Source: Bdellovibrio sp.
GTDB taxonomy: Bacteria > Bdellovibrionota > Bdellovibrionia > Bdellovibrionales > Bdellovibrionaceae
Length of the DNA: 64,000 nucleotides
Reading direction: 5' to 3'
Assembly: GCA_014376435.1 (NCBI GenBank)
Contig: JACMRL010000015.1
Location: forward strand, 124,001-188,000
In this document: positions 16,970 through 27,345 of the stretch, piece after piece
Position numbering within the stretch: position 1 is the stretch's first letter
How the letters are laid out: each line of letters starts with the position of its first letter
Notes under the pieces: generated by a model
Seen by the model: only the letters and a program-made list of their open reading frames with translations
What the model was told of the DNA's origin: nothing
Databases searched by the model: none
Position numbers and translations under genes: made by a program

Positions 16970-18259
16970 TTATCGGGATCTATCGTTTAAATTATCAAAC
17001 AGCGTACCTACGGTGCGCTGAATTTTAAAGCGAGTGTACAAAATTGAAATTTTTAAATCTAAACATTGCTGAGTATACATTTGGTGTGAGCTTAAAATAT
17101 TCAACGCCACATTAATATCGACGAAATCACCACGTCTAATTTTTTCTAAAATTACATTTAATGAATCCGTCGCACTTTTTAAATTAGCCGCTTGCGAGCG
17201 ATACAAGTTTAATTGATTTTGTAGACTTGGATAAATTGATTTAATACTGTGTTTAGCTTCTTCGACCGCGACTTCAAGTTCACGTTTCGAAGCTTCAACA
17301 TTTTTCAAAGCCGCCGCTTCAAAGTGTGAGTTCTTTGCATCTAAGGGATAATTTAAGTAAACACCTACGTTACTGTTATTCGAACGTCCGCTGGTATTGT
17401 TTGAATCAGAGATCGCTTTACTGATCGACGCTTGTAGAATCACGTTAGGTAAAGTTCGTCGTGCGTGGCCACCTTGGTAACTATACTCAGAGCTTTCGAG
17501 TTCGTACTGTGCTGTTTTAATATTTTGATTTTTTTCCAAAGCGATGTTGATGGCTTCTTCGCCGCTTGCGGGAATAATTAAAGAGTTAATGGCCTGGTCG
17601 ATTGTATCAAGCTGTGAAGGCGGTGGGGCAGGCACAGTCGTGAAATAATCAAAGTCTTCTAAGGCACGGCTATGATTGAAATCAGTACGAATGTTTGAAG
17701 TTTTCAAATCATTGATTCTTTGTTCAATTAAAACTAAATCATCGCCCGTAAAACCAGGCGCATATTTTTTTAAAGTGGCGGATAGAAAATTTAAATAATT
17801 TTTTTGTTCGATGACTTGCAATAAACCGACGTAGGCATCAACGGTATCACTTGCAATACTACCGCGCGTGTAGGGAATGAGTGCATTGCTAGAACTAAAA
17901 CGCGCTTTCATGGCTTTTAAATCCGCTTCGGCGGCCAAGGTTGAAAATTTATTTGCTCCACCATCGTATAAAGTTACGCTTGAAATTAAAGCCGCGGATT
18001 GGCTTCGTCCGATACTGCTTTGGCTAAAGCGTTCACTATCAAAGCGTGAAGATGAAATATTACTCCCTATGCTTATGCTGGCGGTGGGTAACCAATTTAC
18101 TTTTTGAGCTTTTAGACGATCTTCCATAGCTTGAACGCGTAACTGGTTCCCCGCCGTTTTTGAACTTTGGTCAATCGAAGTTTTAATGGCTTCTTGTAAA
18201 GTGAGCGCATGTAACGAAGTTGATAGCAACAAAGGAGCTAAAAAATAAAACGATTTCAT
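16970..18259 (-). CDS. TolC-family outer-membrane efflux/secretion protein
   Basis: A 429-residue outer-membrane channel protein: signal peptide (MKSFYFLAPLLLSTSLHA), then LTLQEAIKTSIDQS, the usual start of TolC repeats, long helical segments, and strand segments with Ser/Asn. Two repeat halves are visible (second begins GEEAINIALEKNQNIK near residue 240). It would join an inner-membrane pump or type I secretion system, but none is adjacent. Two ATGs (18265, 18259) follow AAAGGA; the second has better spacing. Confidence 0.8.
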   Translation of the reverse strand: MKSFYFLAPLLLSTSLHALTLQEAIKTSIDQSSKTAGNQLRVQAMEDRLKAQKVNWLPTASISIGSNISSSRFDSERFSQSSIGRSQSAALISSVTLYDGGANKFSTLAAEADLKAMKARFSSSNALIPYTRGSIASDTVDAYVGLLQVIEQKNYLNFLSATLKKYAPGFTGDDLVLIEQRINDLKTSNIRTDFNHSRALEDFDYFTTVPAPPPSQLDTIDQAINSLIIPASGEEAINIALEKNQNIKTAQYELESSEYSYQGGHARRTLPNVILQASISKAISDSNNTSGRSNNSNVGVYLNYPLDAKNSHFEAAALKNVEASKRELEVAVEEAKHSIKSIYPSLQNQLNLYRSQAANLKSATDSLNVILEKIRRGDFVDINVALNILSSHQMYTQQCLDLKISILYTRFKIQRTVGTLFDNLNDRSR

Positions 18260-18461
18260 AATCATATTTCCTTTAACTTTCACAAGGGCACCAAATTAAC
18301 TTCTAAAAAAGTTGAGTAAGTCGGTCTTAAAGTTGTTTCGATAAGGCTTAAGAATTTCACAACTGGTAAATATTCAAAAAACCAGCCGCTTAATAACAAA
18401 CGGAAGCGAATTGATCGTTAAAAGCTGTCAAAACTTTAAACAAAAGACTGATTCGGGCGGG

Positions 18462-19697
18462 CTATATTTTTTCAGCTTCGGCCTGGGTGGCGGCTTTTTC
18501 TTCGCCGGTCGTAAAATCTTTGATTTTATACTCGAGTGAACCATTTTCTTGATCGAAAATTAATACGGCCTTTGAGGTCCCTAATTTATTCGCTTTTTCT
18601 AATTTCTTTTTGAAATTTCCCGTTAAAAACACTTCGCAGTATTGATTACGGTTACGTGCTAGACTGGCTAATCTGACCGCTTCTTTTAATGCATTTTCAC
18701 CGTTAGCGATAAATGAAATGGGTGCAACTTTTTGATTCTCTAAATTCACTGCACATAGATCGGCTAAGCGATCAACTCCTGCTGCCCAACCTACGCCCGC
18801 CGTTTTTGGTCCGCCTAACATTTCGACTAAGCCATCGTAACGGCCACCCGAAAGAATGGCGCCTTGCGCCCCTAACTCGGTCGTCGTGAACTCAAAAACA
18901 GTGTGACAGTAATAATCTAAGCCCCGCACTAACTTGGGATTAATTTTATAAGGAATATTTAAATTTTTTAAACCTTGTTGAACATCATCGAAGAATTTTT
19001 TTGAAGTTTCGTTCAAATAATTTTCCATCAGCGGCGCATTGGCCACGATTTTTTTATCGCCTTCGTCTTTTGAATCTAAAATGCGTAATGGATTTTTTTC
19101 TAAACGAACTTGTGAATCCGCCGATAATTCGGTTTTATACGGTGTTAAATATGCAACCAATGCTTGACGGTAACGATTGCGCGATTGCACATCGCCTAAA
19201 GTATTTATTTCTAAAATACAGCGCTCAGAAAGTTTTAATTTTTTGATGATCGTCCACGCTAGATCTAAACATTCCACATCGGCTAAAGCAGACTCTAAAC
19301 CTAAAATCTCGACGCCGAATTGATAAAATTGGCGGTAACGACCTTTTTGCGGACGTTCGTAGCGAAACATCGGGCCATAGTAATAAAGTTTTAAGGGAAC
19401 GTGCTGGGCTAAACCTTCGCTAACGAAAGAACGCACCACGCCGGCGGTACCTTCCGGGCGCAGGGTGATTGAGTCACCACCGCGGTCGGTAAATGTGTAG
19501 GTCTCTTTGCTAACGGCGTCTGAGGTTTCGCCTAATGAGCGGTGAAAAACATCGGAAAATTCAAAAATGGGAGTTTCGATTTCGCTAAAACCATAGGTCT
19601 GAGCTGTTTTATAAGCAGTTTCGTCAATAAGGCGAAAGCTGCGCTTCAGCTCGGGTAATAAATCTCTTGTGCCGCGGACGCTTTGATATTTACTCAT
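18462..19697 (-). CDS. hisS: Histidyl-tRNA synthetase
   Basis: A class II aminoacyl-tRNA synthetase of 411 residues. It starts [16 protein letters not shown] (motif-like N-terminus of HisRS), has motif 2 in [20 protein letters not shown], the histidine-specific [15 protein letters not shown], and motif 3 near [13 protein letters not shown] with [11 protein letters not shown]. The C-terminal anticodon-binding domain follows from about residue 320. Length is normal. I take the ATG at 19697 rather than an upstream frame start. The 200 bases between it and the TolC gene show no feature. Confidence 0.95.
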   Translation of the reverse strand: MSKYQSVRGTRDLLPELKRSFRLIDETAYKTAQTYGFSEIETPIFEFSDVFHRSLGETSDAVSKETYTFTDRGGDSITLRPEGTAGVVRSFVSEGLAQHVPLKLYYYGPMFRYERPQKGRYRQFYQFGVEILGLESALADVECLDLAWTIIKKLKLSERCILEINTLGDVQSRNRYRQALVAYLTPYKTELSADSQVRLEKNPLRILDSKDEGDKKIVANAPLMENYLNETSKKFFDDVQQGLKNLNIPYKINPKLVRGLDYYCHTVFEFTTTELGAQGAILSGGRYDGLVEMLGGPKTAGVGWAAGVDRLADLCAVNLENQKVAPISFIANGENALKEAVRLASLARNRNQYCEVFLTGNFKKKLEKANKLGTSKAVLIFDQENGSLEYKIKDFTTGEEKAATQAEAEKI

Positions 19698-19727
19698 ACA
19701 GGCGATCAGCATATCCTAAGTTTTCTT

Positions 19728-20174
19728 ATGATGAAATGGATTTTAGTCGCTATTCTAGTTTTTTCTGCCGCCGTCGGGGTGGGCGTCTATTTTATTTCGG
19801 GAGCCGGGGGCGGTCACGGAATCGAAGTCGATTGGCGTTTGTTAAATCAGATGGATTATATTTCTAATGTGGCAACGACCGAATTGAAACAGCTCGAAGG
19901 TAAGCGCGTTAAAATTCCGGGCTTTATGGTTCCATTGGAAGATAATCAAAGTTTAGTAACGGAGTTTTTATTAGTACCGACTCCGCAAGCTTGTATTCAC
20001 GTTCCACCGCCGCCGCCGAATCAGATGGTCTACGTAAAAATGAAAAAAGGCGTCGAGGGTCGCGTAGGTGCACCGATTTGGGTTTACGGTGATTTTAAAA
20101 TTATGACGAAGCGCTCACAGTACGGTGAAGTTTCTTTTGAGTTAACCGGCGAAACTGTCGAAGACTACAAATAA
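19728..20174 (+). CDS. DUF3299 exported/membrane-anchored protein
   Basis: A 148-residue protein with an N-terminal membrane helix (MMKWILVAILVFSAAVGVGVYF) and the DUF3299 core: KRVKIPGFMVPLE, then the hallmark CIHVPPPPPNQMV. The family is found next to ZrgA-type and ABC permease genes in zinc-related operons, as here. It lies 20 bases ahead of the ZrgA-like gene and 30 bases from the divergent hisS. Start is one of two consecutive ATGs. Its biochemical role is unknown. Confidence 0.8.
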   Translation: MMKWILVAILVFSAAVGVGVYFISGAGGGHGIEVDWRLLNQMDYISNVATTELKQLEGKRVKIPGFMVPLEDNQSLVTEFLLVPTPQACIHVPPPPPNQMVYVKMKKGVEGRVGAPIWVYGDFKIMTKRSQYGEVSFELTGETVEDYK

Positions 20175-20194
20175 AAAATAAATGGAGTTCAAAA

Positions 20195-20719
20195 ATGAAA
20201 CTAGCCTACGTGATTTTAATATTTAGTTCGTTAGCCTTCGCCGAACAAAAGCCGGGTCATCACGAGCATCGTGAGCATGCCGCCCACAAACATGGTGCGG
20301 CCGAAATGTCGATCGCTTTTGAAGGCATCAAGGGTGAAATCGATTTCGCGGCTCCGGGTGATTCAATCTATGGTTTTGAATACGTCGCTAAAAAAGAATC
20401 GGACAAGAAAAAGCAAACCGAGGCCTTAGGCTTCTTACAAAAAAATATTTCCGAAATGGTTCGCTTCGAAGCTTCTTTGAAATGTGTAATCACTAAAGAT
20501 AAAATTGAAATTAATCAGTCTAAGGGCGAAAAACATTCTGCGGTGGATGCTGAGTTTAGCGTGATCTGTGAGAAATCACCGGTTGGTTCGGCGATTACAT
20601 TTAATGTTCAAACGACATTTCCGAAATTAAAAAGCGTAAACGTTAAAGTCATTGCTGATGATGTACAAAAATCTTTCGACGCCAGCCAAAACGGCGCGAA
20701 ATTAGAATTAAAGAAGTAA
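20195..20719 (+). CDS. ZrgA-like periplasmic zinc-associated protein (DUF2796)
   Basis: A 174-residue exported protein: signal peptide (MKLAYVILIFSSLAFA), then a His-rich metal-binding stretch HHEHREHAAHKHG at about residues 22-34, followed by the DUF2796 domain. In Vibrio the ZrgA family belongs to a zinc-regulated operon with an ABC ATPase and permease that supports zinc uptake. A GGAG ribosome binding site precedes the ATG. The gene order here matches that association. Confidence 0.78.
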   Translation: MKLAYVILIFSSLAFAEQKPGHHEHREHAAHKHGAAEMSIAFEGIKGEIDFAAPGDSIYGFEYVAKKESDKKKQTEALGFLQKNISEMVRFEASLKCVITKDKIEINQSKGEKHSAVDAEFSVICEKSPVGSAITFNVQTTFPKLKSVNVKVIADDVQKSFDASQNGAKLELKK

Positions 20720-20722
20720 TTC

Positions 20723-21400
20723 ATGGCCATCGCCCTGCAATTAACCCAAATTAAATTCTCGTACGGTGAAACACCCGTACTGGATATTCCGCAAATGCAG
20801 GTCGAAAAAGGTGAAGTCGTTTTTTTATTTGGGCCTAGTGGCTCAGGTAAATCAACTTTACTAGAGCTATTTGCCGGAATTTTGAAGCCTCAAGCGGGCG
20901 ATCTGATTGTCGAAGGTCAAAACTTAGCAAAGATGAATCTTTCCGAGCTTGATCATTTTCGGGCAGAAAATATTGGCTATATTTTTCAAAGTTTTAATTT
21001 GATTCCATATTTGTCAGTTATTGAAAATATTAAATTACCTTTTTTATTTCAAAAAAACGCGGTCGATGAAAATGAGCTGAATGATTTAATTGATAGACTC
21101 GGTTTAAAAAACTTTGTGCACCGCCCGGTATCACAATTATCAGTGGGGCAGCAACAGCGCGTTGCGGTCGCGCGCGCATTATTAAAAAAACCTCAAGTGA
21201 TCTTAGCGGACGAGCCTACTTCGGCTTTAGATTATGATCACCGCGAGAATTTTTTAAAAATATTATTTAAATTATGTCGTGAACACAAAATCACGGTTTT
21301 ATTCGTCAGCCATGATCGTTCGATCGAAAAATTATTCGATCGCGCAATTCATTTGCCAGAAATTAATCACGCGATCAGCCAATCGGCGGAGGTTTTATGA
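20723..21400 (+). CDS. ABC transporter ATP-binding protein (LolD/MacB type)
   Basis: A 225-residue ATPase. Walker A is GPSGSGKST near 37-45, the Q-loop is IFQSFNLIP, the signature is LSVGQQQRVAVARAL, Walker B is VILADEPTSALD, and the H-loop is FVSHD. The pattern is of the LolD/MacB/FtsE branch. It lies 3 bases after the ZrgA-like gene and overlaps the permease by 4 bases, so it forms one complex with that protein, probably linked to zinc. Confidence 0.88.
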   Translation: MAIALQLTQIKFSYGETPVLDIPQMQVEKGEVVFLFGPSGSGKSTLLELFAGILKPQAGDLIVEGQNLAKMNLSELDHFRAENIGYIFQSFNLIPYLSVIENIKLPFLFQKNAVDENELNDLIDRLGLKNFVHRPVSQLSVGQQQRVAVARALLKKPQVILADEPTSALDYDHRENFLKILFKLCREHKITVLFVSHDRSIEKLFDRAIHLPEINHAISQSAEVL

Positions 21401-22671
21401 AACTTCGCCAGTGGTTAAGCTTGGCTTGGAAATCTTTAAAGAATCGGCAGCTAGCGACTATCTTAACAATTTTTTCGATGACCTTAAGCTTAGTATTACT
21501 AATGGCCGTCGATCGGATTCAGCGCGCTGCCCAAGATGGTTTCACGCAAACAATTTCGGGTGTTGATTTAGTTGTCGGCGCCAGATCTGGTCCGCTACAA
21601 ATTATTTTGTACTCCGTTTTTAATATCGGTCAGCCCACACAAAATGTTTCGATGGAAAGTTACAATGAAATTAAATCTAAACCCGAAGTGGAATGGACAA
21701 TTCCGTATAGTTTGGGCGACGGTCATCGCGGCTTTCGCGTCGTAGCCACGAACGAAGATTTTTTTAAACATTATCATTTTCGTTCTAAAGAAAGTATCGA
21801 GCTTTCAAGCGGTGTTATATTTAAAGATTATTTTGACGTGGTGATTGGCGCCGATGTGGCGAAGACTTTAAACTACCAAGTTGGATCACCTGTCGTGGTC
21901 GCGCACGGGGTAACTAGCGGTGAAGCGATTCAATCCCACGAGGATAAGCCTTTTCGTGTCGTCGGTATTATGAAACCTACCGGAACTCCTTTAGACCGTG
22001 CTTTGTATATTTCTTTAGAAGCGATGGAGGCCATTCACCTTGACTGGCAAACGGGTAGCGCTCCGGCCAAAGAAAATGAAATCGCGGTTAATAAAATCAC
22101 TCCCGATATGGTTAAGCCTAAAGCTATTACTTCTTTTTTCTTACGTACTAAAAATCGCATTGAAACTTTACGTTTACAAAGATGGATCAACGAATATAAA
22201 GAAGAGCCCTTAATGGCCGTTATTCCCGGCGTAGTTTTATCTGATCTTTGGCAATCGCTATCGATGGTTGAAAAAGTTTTAAAAGCGATTTCATTTTTAG
22301 TGATGATCGTAGGGCTATTTTCGATGTTGATTGCATTAATGACCTCACTCAACGAGCGTCGCCGTGAAATGTTAATTCTGCGCGCCTTGGGTGCTTCGCT
22401 AAAACACGTATTAGGGCTTATTTTGCTAGAAACATTTCTGATTAGTTCGCTTGCGGTTATTTTTGCTTGTTTAAGTAAAATTATTTTAGAATTCAGTTTA
22501 GGGCCTTGGTTACAGTCGCGTTTTGGTTTGTATTTACAAGGCCCTACGTTTTCGAATAGCGAGATTTTCTACATGATTATTATGATGGTCAGTGCTTTAC
22601 TGATTAGTTTTATTCCAGCCGTGCGTGCGATGCGCGCGGCGCTTAAAGACGGATTGAGCTTGAAGTTATGA
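21397..22671 (+). CDS. ABC transporter permease (FtsX/MacB type)
   Basis: A 424-residue inner-membrane permease with the MacB/FtsX layout: one membrane helix near 18-38, a periplasmic domain of about 240 residues (DLVVGARSGPLQ at its start), and three helices in the C-terminal FtsX domain (ISFLVMIVGLFSMLIALM, then LLETFLISSLAVIFAC, IIMMVSALLISFIPA). The coupling motif ERRREMLILRALGAS is present. It pairs with the preceding ATPase. Its end overlaps greB by 4 bases. Confidence 0.87.
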   Translation: MKLRQWLSLAWKSLKNRQLATILTIFSMTLSLVLLMAVDRIQRAAQDGFTQTISGVDLVVGARSGPLQIILYSVFNIGQPTQNVSMESYNEIKSKPEVEWTIPYSLGDGHRGFRVVATNEDFFKHYHFRSKESIELSSGVIFKDYFDVVIGADVAKTLNYQVGSPVVVAHGVTSGEAIQSHEDKPFRVVGIMKPTGTPLDRALYISLEAMEAIHLDWQTGSAPAKENEIAVNKITPDMVKPKAITSFFLRTKNRIETLRLQRWINEYKEEPLMAVIPGVVLSDLWQSLSMVEKVLKAISFLVMIVGLFSMLIALMTSLNERRREMLILRALGASLKHVLGLILLETFLISSLAVIFACLSKIILEFSLGPWLQSRFGLYLQGPTFSNSEIFYMIIMMVSALLISFIPAVRAMRAALKDGLSLKL

Positions 22672-23144
22672 GTGATAAAAAAAACTATATTACTCCACCA
22701 GGTTTTGAAAAACTGCGTGCCGAATATGTTCAGCTGTTAAACGGCGAGCGTCCTAAGATCGTCGAAGTCGTTACCTGGGCCGCCAGCAATGGAGATCGTT
22801 CAGAAAATGCCGACTATCAGTATGGTAAACGCCGCCTGCGTGAGATTGATAAGCGCGTGCATTTTTTAAAAAATCGCATGGAAGACGCCGAGGTCATTGA
22901 CCCAACTCAATTAAAATCGGAAAAGGTTATTTTTGGCGCTACGGTCACTTTAGAGAATGAAGACGGTGAGTCTACCGTTTATCAAATCGTGGGTGAAGAT
23001 GAGATTGATATTAAAAACAAAAAAATCTCGTGGCGTTCGCCTTTAGCCTTTGCAGTCCTAGGAAAAAAATTAGATGACGAAGTGAAATTACAAAAACCCA
23101 CGGGTGAAGAGTTGTTAACTATTTTAAAGATCGAGTTTACGTAA
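22668..23144 (+). CDS. greB: Transcription elongation factor GreB
   Basis: A 158-residue secondary-channel factor that rescues backtracked RNA polymerase by stimulating transcript cleavage. The N-terminal coiled coil carries the acidic tip SNGDRSENADYQYGKRRLREID, the GreB form; the C-terminal FKBP-like domain ends with ISWRSPLAFAVLGKKLDDEV. Translationally coupled to the permease upstream (ATGA) and to the AlkB-like gene downstream (TAATG), an odd place for a polymerase factor. Confidence 0.93.
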   Translation: MSDKKNYITPPGFEKLRAEYVQLLNGERPKIVEVVTWAASNGDRSENADYQYGKRRLREIDKRVHFLKNRMEDAEVIDPTQLKSEKVIFGATVTLENEDGESTVYQIVGEDEIDIKNKKISWRSPLAFAVLGKKLDDEVKLQKPTGEELLTILKIEFT

Positions 23145-24105
23145 TGGTTTATTTTTTTCCATACCTAGTGATGTTATGCGGGGGCACGTGCCTTTACTTG
23201 GGGGCCGAAGCGGTGTGGACGGGGTTCGTTTTTTTCTTCGCGTTAATTCCAGTTTTAGAATTTATTTTTAAAGATGTAAAATTTAATTCTTCGCAGTTTA
23301 AGTCAAAGTCAGCGACGATTTCACTTTATTTAACACCAGTGGCGTTAACTGCTATTTTATTTTTAGCTTTACGTGGTGCTTATTACACCGAAGACTTATT
23401 CACTTTGATGGGGATTATTTTATCAACGGGACCAATGCTGGGTGCGTTCGGAATTAATAGCGCCCATGAATTGGTTCACCGTCGCGAAAAAAAGATTCGC
23501 GCGCTGGGCGTGTATAACCTGATTTTAGTTAATTTTGCTCACTGGGGATTAGAGCACGTATTTGGTCATCATAAGCATGTAGCGACACCGCTGGACCCAG
23601 CAACGGCCAGAAAAGATGAATGGCTTTATCTATTTTGGATTCGTAATTATATCGGGGCTTTAAAAGGCGCCTGGCATATTTCTAAAGAACGCGTAGCTAG
23701 TTACTGGGCTTTGTCTTTAGTAATCAGCGTAGTTTTATATTTTAGTTTAGGTTTAAAAGTTTTAATAATCTGGTGGGCTATTTCTTTTGTGCCGTTTTAT
23801 TACTGCAAACGGTTGATTATATCGAACATTACGCTTTAGTACGCCCGAAAAACCAAGAAGGTAATTACATGGCCTTCAAAGGGCCGCACTCTTGGGATTC
23901 GACTTCAATCATGACAAATATTACTTTATTTAATTTAGGATTTCATTCGCATCACCATATGAAAGCAGTCGTACGCTTTGAAGATTTAATCGAGCAAGAA
24001 ACCGCAAACAAAATGCCATACGGTTATTCGATCATGCTGCTGATTGCTTTAGTGCCGTGGGTTTACATTCCGTATATGAATAAGCGTTTAGCGCAAATTA
24101 CTTAA
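23144..24105 (+). pseudogene. AlkB-type membrane monooxygenase/hydroxylase, frameshifted
   Basis: A diiron integral-membrane hydroxylase in two frames. The first (23144-23839) has the His motifs HELVHR and GHHKHVATPLDPATA; the second, entered near 23785-23800, continues with QTVDYIEHYALVRP and the last His box FHSHHH. Together they give an alkane 1-monooxygenase-like protein of about 320 residues with all His boxes. One extra base in the TTTT run near 23790 would restore a single frame (ISFCAVLLLQTVDYIEHY). No good -1 slippery heptamer is visible, so a sequencing error or true mutation is more likely than programmed shifting. The end overlaps the convergent wecE gene by 8 bases. Confidence 0.8.
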
Positions 24106-25237
24106 AAAAATTTAAAACAGCCGAAGATATTATTTCAATCTCATTTTCGCTTAGATCATAAAAAAGCGGTAAACGTATCAGTGCGGCCGCTTTATGTTCG
24201 GTGTTAGCTAAATTTTCTCCGGTTCGGCCAAAGCGTTTTCCGGCGGGAGAATTGTGTAAGGGAACATAATGCGAAACCGCCTGAATATTCTGTTTTTTTA
24301 AGTGTAACGCTAGGTTAACCGCCATTTGCGGATTTGCCAAAATAAGATAAAAAATATGTGCGTTCTGTAAGTTATGATCAGGAATAACTGGTAATTGAAA
24401 TGTTTTCTCTGAGGCTAACGTATTTAGTTTTGCAAAGTACAAATTCCAAAGTTTTAAACGTTTGGCATTGATATCGTCTTGCTTTTCTAATTGCGCCAAT
24501 AAATAAGCAGCCGCTAATTCAGGTAATAAATAAGAGCTACCTTTATCCTGCCAAGTGTACTTATCAACTTCACCACGCAGAAATTTTTGTCGATTGGTGC
24601 CTTTATCTTTTAAAATCTCGGCGCGCGCGACCAAGTCAGGATGATTAACTAATAAAGCGCCACCTTCACCGCACAGTACATTTTTCGTCTCGTGAAAGCT
24701 GTAGGCGCCTAATTCACCAATGCTACCCAGTGCGCGCCCTTTGTACGTAGCACCAATCGCTTGTGCGGCATCTTCCACGATATAGATATGCTTTGGTAAG
24801 CGCGCACGCAGTAAATCTAAATCACAAGAAGTACTGGCGTAATGCACCACGCAAACCGCTTTAGTTTTTGCGGTCACTGCTTTTAGAACTTGATCAATAT
24901 CTAAATTCATACTTTGGTCAATATCTACAAATACGGGCGTGGCACCAAACAGAACAATCGCGGTGGCACTTGAAGTAAAAGTGAATGAAGGAAGAATGAC
25001 TTCGTCACCCGGTTGTAAATCAATGAGTAAATACGCCATTTCTAAAGCGGCCGTACAGCTGGGAGTTAAAGTAACGTATAACGAGCCCGTGCGTTCTTTG
25101 ATAAGCGCTGATGCTTTTTTATTAAATGTTCCATCGCCCGAAAGTTTTTTATTTTTTAAAACATCTTGCAGATACTGGGCTTCGTTTCCTACAACCATCG
25201 GTAAATTAAAAGGAATCAACTTCGTATTATTTTCCAC
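24098..25237 (-). CDS. wecE: dTDP-4-amino-4,6-dideoxygalactose transaminase (WecE-like)
   Basis: A PLP-dependent sugar aminotransferase of the DegT/DnrJ/EryC1 family, 379 residues. Family points: IPFNLPMVVGNE, KLSGDGTFNKK, TPSCTAALEMA, PSFTFTSSA, VEDAAQAIGA and the Schiff-base lysine in SFHETKNVLCGEGG. The SGDG opening and SFHETKN are WecE/RffA-like; this enzyme converts dTDP-4-keto-6-deoxyglucose to dTDP-Fuc4N. The GTG start shares a base with the TAG of rfbA (TAGTG). Last gene of the operon rfbB-rfbA-wecE, which supplies exactly its substrate. Confidence 0.87.
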   Translation of the reverse strand: MENNTKLIPFNLPMVVGNEAQYLQDVLKNKKLSGDGTFNKKASALIKERTGSLYVTLTPSCTAALEMAYLLIDLQPGDEVILPSFTFTSSATAIVLFGATPVFVDIDQSMNLDIDQVLKAVTAKTKAVCVVHYASTSCDLDLLRARLPKHIYIVEDAAQAIGATYKGRALGSIGELGAYSFHETKNVLCGEGGALLVNHPDLVARAEILKDKGTNRQKFLRGEVDKYTWQDKGSSYLLPELAAAYLLAQLEKQDDINAKRLKLWNLYFAKLNTLASEKTFQLPVIPDHNLQNAHIFYLILANPQMAVNLALHLKKQNIQAVSHYVPLHNSPAGKRFGRTGENLANTEHKAAALIRLPLFYDLSENEIEIISSAVLNFFK

Positions 25238-26103
25238 TAGTCCTCAAGAACTTGTAAAAGATATTGTCCGTAACGATTTTTCTTAAAAGGCTCAGCTAAT
25301 TTTTCTAACTGTTCGGCATTAATAAATTTCATACGGTAGGCGACTTCTTCGGGGCAGGCTACTTTAACTCCCTGACGTCTTTCGATTGTCTGAATAAATA
25401 ATCCAGCCTCCAATAGACTTTCGTGAGTACCGGTATCAAGCCAAGCAAAACCTCGTCCTAAATGAGCCACTGAAAGCTTTCCTTGCTCTAAGTAAATACG
25501 ATTAATATCGGTAATTTCTAGCTCACCACGCGCGGATGGTTTTAAAGATTTTGCGTAATCAACAACATTATGATCATAAAAATAAAGTCCCGTTACTGCT
25601 AAGTGTGATTTAGGAACTTTCGGTTTTTCTTCGATCGAAATCGCTTTACCGTTAGCATCAATTTCCACCACCCCGAACTGATCAGGATTTTGTACGCGGT
25701 AAGAAAAAACCACGGCGCCGTCGATCATTTCACAAGCATTTTGTAAAATGGGCCTAAAACCTTGGCCGTAAAAAATATTATCGCCCAAAATTAACGAGCA
25801 GGGTGAGTTCTGTAAAAATTTATCGCCGATTAGAAAGGCTTGCGCTAAACCTTCGGGCTTTTCTTGAACCGCGTAAGTTAAATTCATTCCCCAACGTTTA
25901 CCATCACCTAATAAAGCCTGAAAACGGGGAGTATCTTGCGGAGTTGAAATAACTAAAATATCGCGAATGCCGGCTAACATTAAAGTCGTTAACGGATGAT
26001 AGATCATGGGTTTATCGTAAACGGGTAGTAACTGTTTACTGACGACCATCGTTGCGGGATAAAGTCGGCTACCTGAGCCTCCGGCTAAAATAATACCTTT
26101 CAC
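25237..26103 (-). CDS. rfbA: Glucose-1-phosphate thymidylyltransferase
   Basis: Makes dTDP-glucose from glucose-1-phosphate and dTTP. 288 residues from the GTG at 26103, which puts [17 protein letters not shown] at the very start as in the family and overlaps the rfbB stop (GTGA); the longer frame runs into rfbB. Other motifs: [16 protein letters not shown]-type segment, [31 protein letters not shown]. Length is normal. No rfbC or rfbD accompanies it, so the product is not dTDP-rhamnose within this cluster. Confidence 0.93.
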   Translation of the reverse strand: MKGIILAGGSGSRLYPATMVVSKQLLPVYDKPMIYHPLTTLMLAGIRDILVISTPQDTPRFQALLGDGKRWGMNLTYAVQEKPEGLAQAFLIGDKFLQNSPCSLILGDNIFYGQGFRPILQNACEMIDGAVVFSYRVQNPDQFGVVEIDANGKAISIEEKPKVPKSHLAVTGLYFYDHNVVDYAKSLKPSARGELEITDINRIYLEQGKLSVAHLGRGFAWLDTGTHESLLEAGLFIQTIERRQGVKVACPEEVAYRMKFINAEQLEKLAEPFKKNRYGQYLLQVLED

Positions 26104-27164
26104 GTTCGATCTCCATAATTCTTTTGAATCCACTCTTGGTATGCCCCTGAAGTGACGTTCGCGATCCAATTTTCATTTTGTAAATACCAATTAACGGTTT
26201 TACTTAATCCGGTCGCAAAACTTTCTTGTGGCTTCCAATCTAATTCATGCATAATTTTATCGGCATTGATTGCGTAACGTTGGTCATGACCTGGTCGATC
26301 GCGTACAAAAGTTTTTAGTTCTAAATAAGATTTACCATCTTTACGCGGGCGTAAATCATCTAAAATTTTACAAAGCGCATCGACGACTTCGATATTTTTC
26401 ATCTCGTTCAGTCCACCCACATTGTAAGTTTCGCCCGGACGACCTTTTTCTAAAATTAAGCGTAAGGCATGGCAGTGATCGGTAACATACAACCAATCAC
26501 GAACATTCGTGCCGTCGCCGTAAATAGTTAAATTTTTATTTTGTAATGCATTTAAAATACATAGCGGAATTAATTTTTCTGGAAACTGATAAGACCCATA
26601 ATTATTTGAACAATTCGAAGTGACGGTCGGCAATTTGTAAGTATGAAAATAAGCTCTGACCAAATGGTCACTGGAAGCTTTCGAGGCAGAGTAAGGGCTA
26701 TTTGGAGCATAAGCGGTTTTTTCCGAAAATGCGGGTTCTTCCGCAGTTAAGCTACCAAACACCTCATCCGTAGATACATGCAAAAATCTAAAATTTTTCT
26801 GATAATTCGCATCCAGCTGACCCCAATAGCGGCGAGTTTCTTCCAACAGCTGAAAAGTTCCGATGATATTTGTATGAATAAATTCAAAAGGCCCCGAGAT
26901 CGAACGATCGACGTGGCTTTCGGCGGCGAAATGAACGACTGCGCGAGGTTTGTGCTTTAAAAATAGCATTTTCAGATCGTCTGCCGAAGTTATATCCATC
27001 TTTACAAATTTATACAGAGGATTTGCTTGGGTGCTGGACAAATTTTCGGGATTACCCGCATAGGTTAGCTTATCGATATTCAATAATTCTTCATTACAGT
27101 TTTCGAACCATTGTAAAATAAAGTTAGAGCCTATGAAGCCGCAGCCACCCGTAACAAAAATCAT
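26100..27164 (-). CDS. rfbB: dTDP-glucose 4,6-dehydratase
   Basis: An extended short-chain dehydrogenase of 354 residues producing dTDP-4-keto-6-deoxyglucose. NAD motif [11 protein letters not shown] at the start, [13 protein letters not shown], catalytic [23 protein letters not shown] (Tyr/Lys), [16 protein letters not shown] and DWLYVTDHC. First gene of a three-gene operon with rfbA and wecE, transcribed away from the polytopic transferase gene; the 180-base gap between is AT-rich and probably holds both promoters. Confidence 0.93.
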   Translation of the reverse strand: MIFVTGGCGFIGSNFILQWFENCNEELLNIDKLTYAGNPENLSSTQANPLYKFVKMDITSADDLKMLFLKHKPRAVVHFAAESHVDRSISGPFEFIHTNIIGTFQLLEETRRYWGQLDANYQKNFRFLHVSTDEVFGSLTAEEPAFSEKTAYAPNSPYSASKASSDHLVRAYFHTYKLPTVTSNCSNNYGSYQFPEKLIPLCILNALQNKNLTIYGDGTNVRDWLYVTDHCHALRLILEKGRPGETYNVGGLNEMKNIEVVDALCKILDDLRPRKDGKSYLELKTFVRDRPGHDQRYAINADKIMHELDWKPQESFATGLSKTVNWYLQNENWIANVTSGAYQEWIQKNYGDRT

Positions 27165-27345
27165 TTTGTCCTCTACCTATTGCGCCATTAAAATTATGTA
27201 TAGACACACCTGAACTAGATTATAGAGTATATAAGAAATAGATTACTTACTCAACTTAGAACTTAAAAACTGGGAATCGCTTAAAAACTCGGACCGCTTG
27301 TTTGTTAGACTTTTCCATCGTCATACATGTACGAGGACTTTTATC

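Noticed and set aside
23773-23839. Programmed -1 frameshift in the AlkB-like gene
   Set aside because: No X XXY YYZ heptamer in the right frame and no obvious downstream structure; a one-base loss in the T-run explains it more simply.
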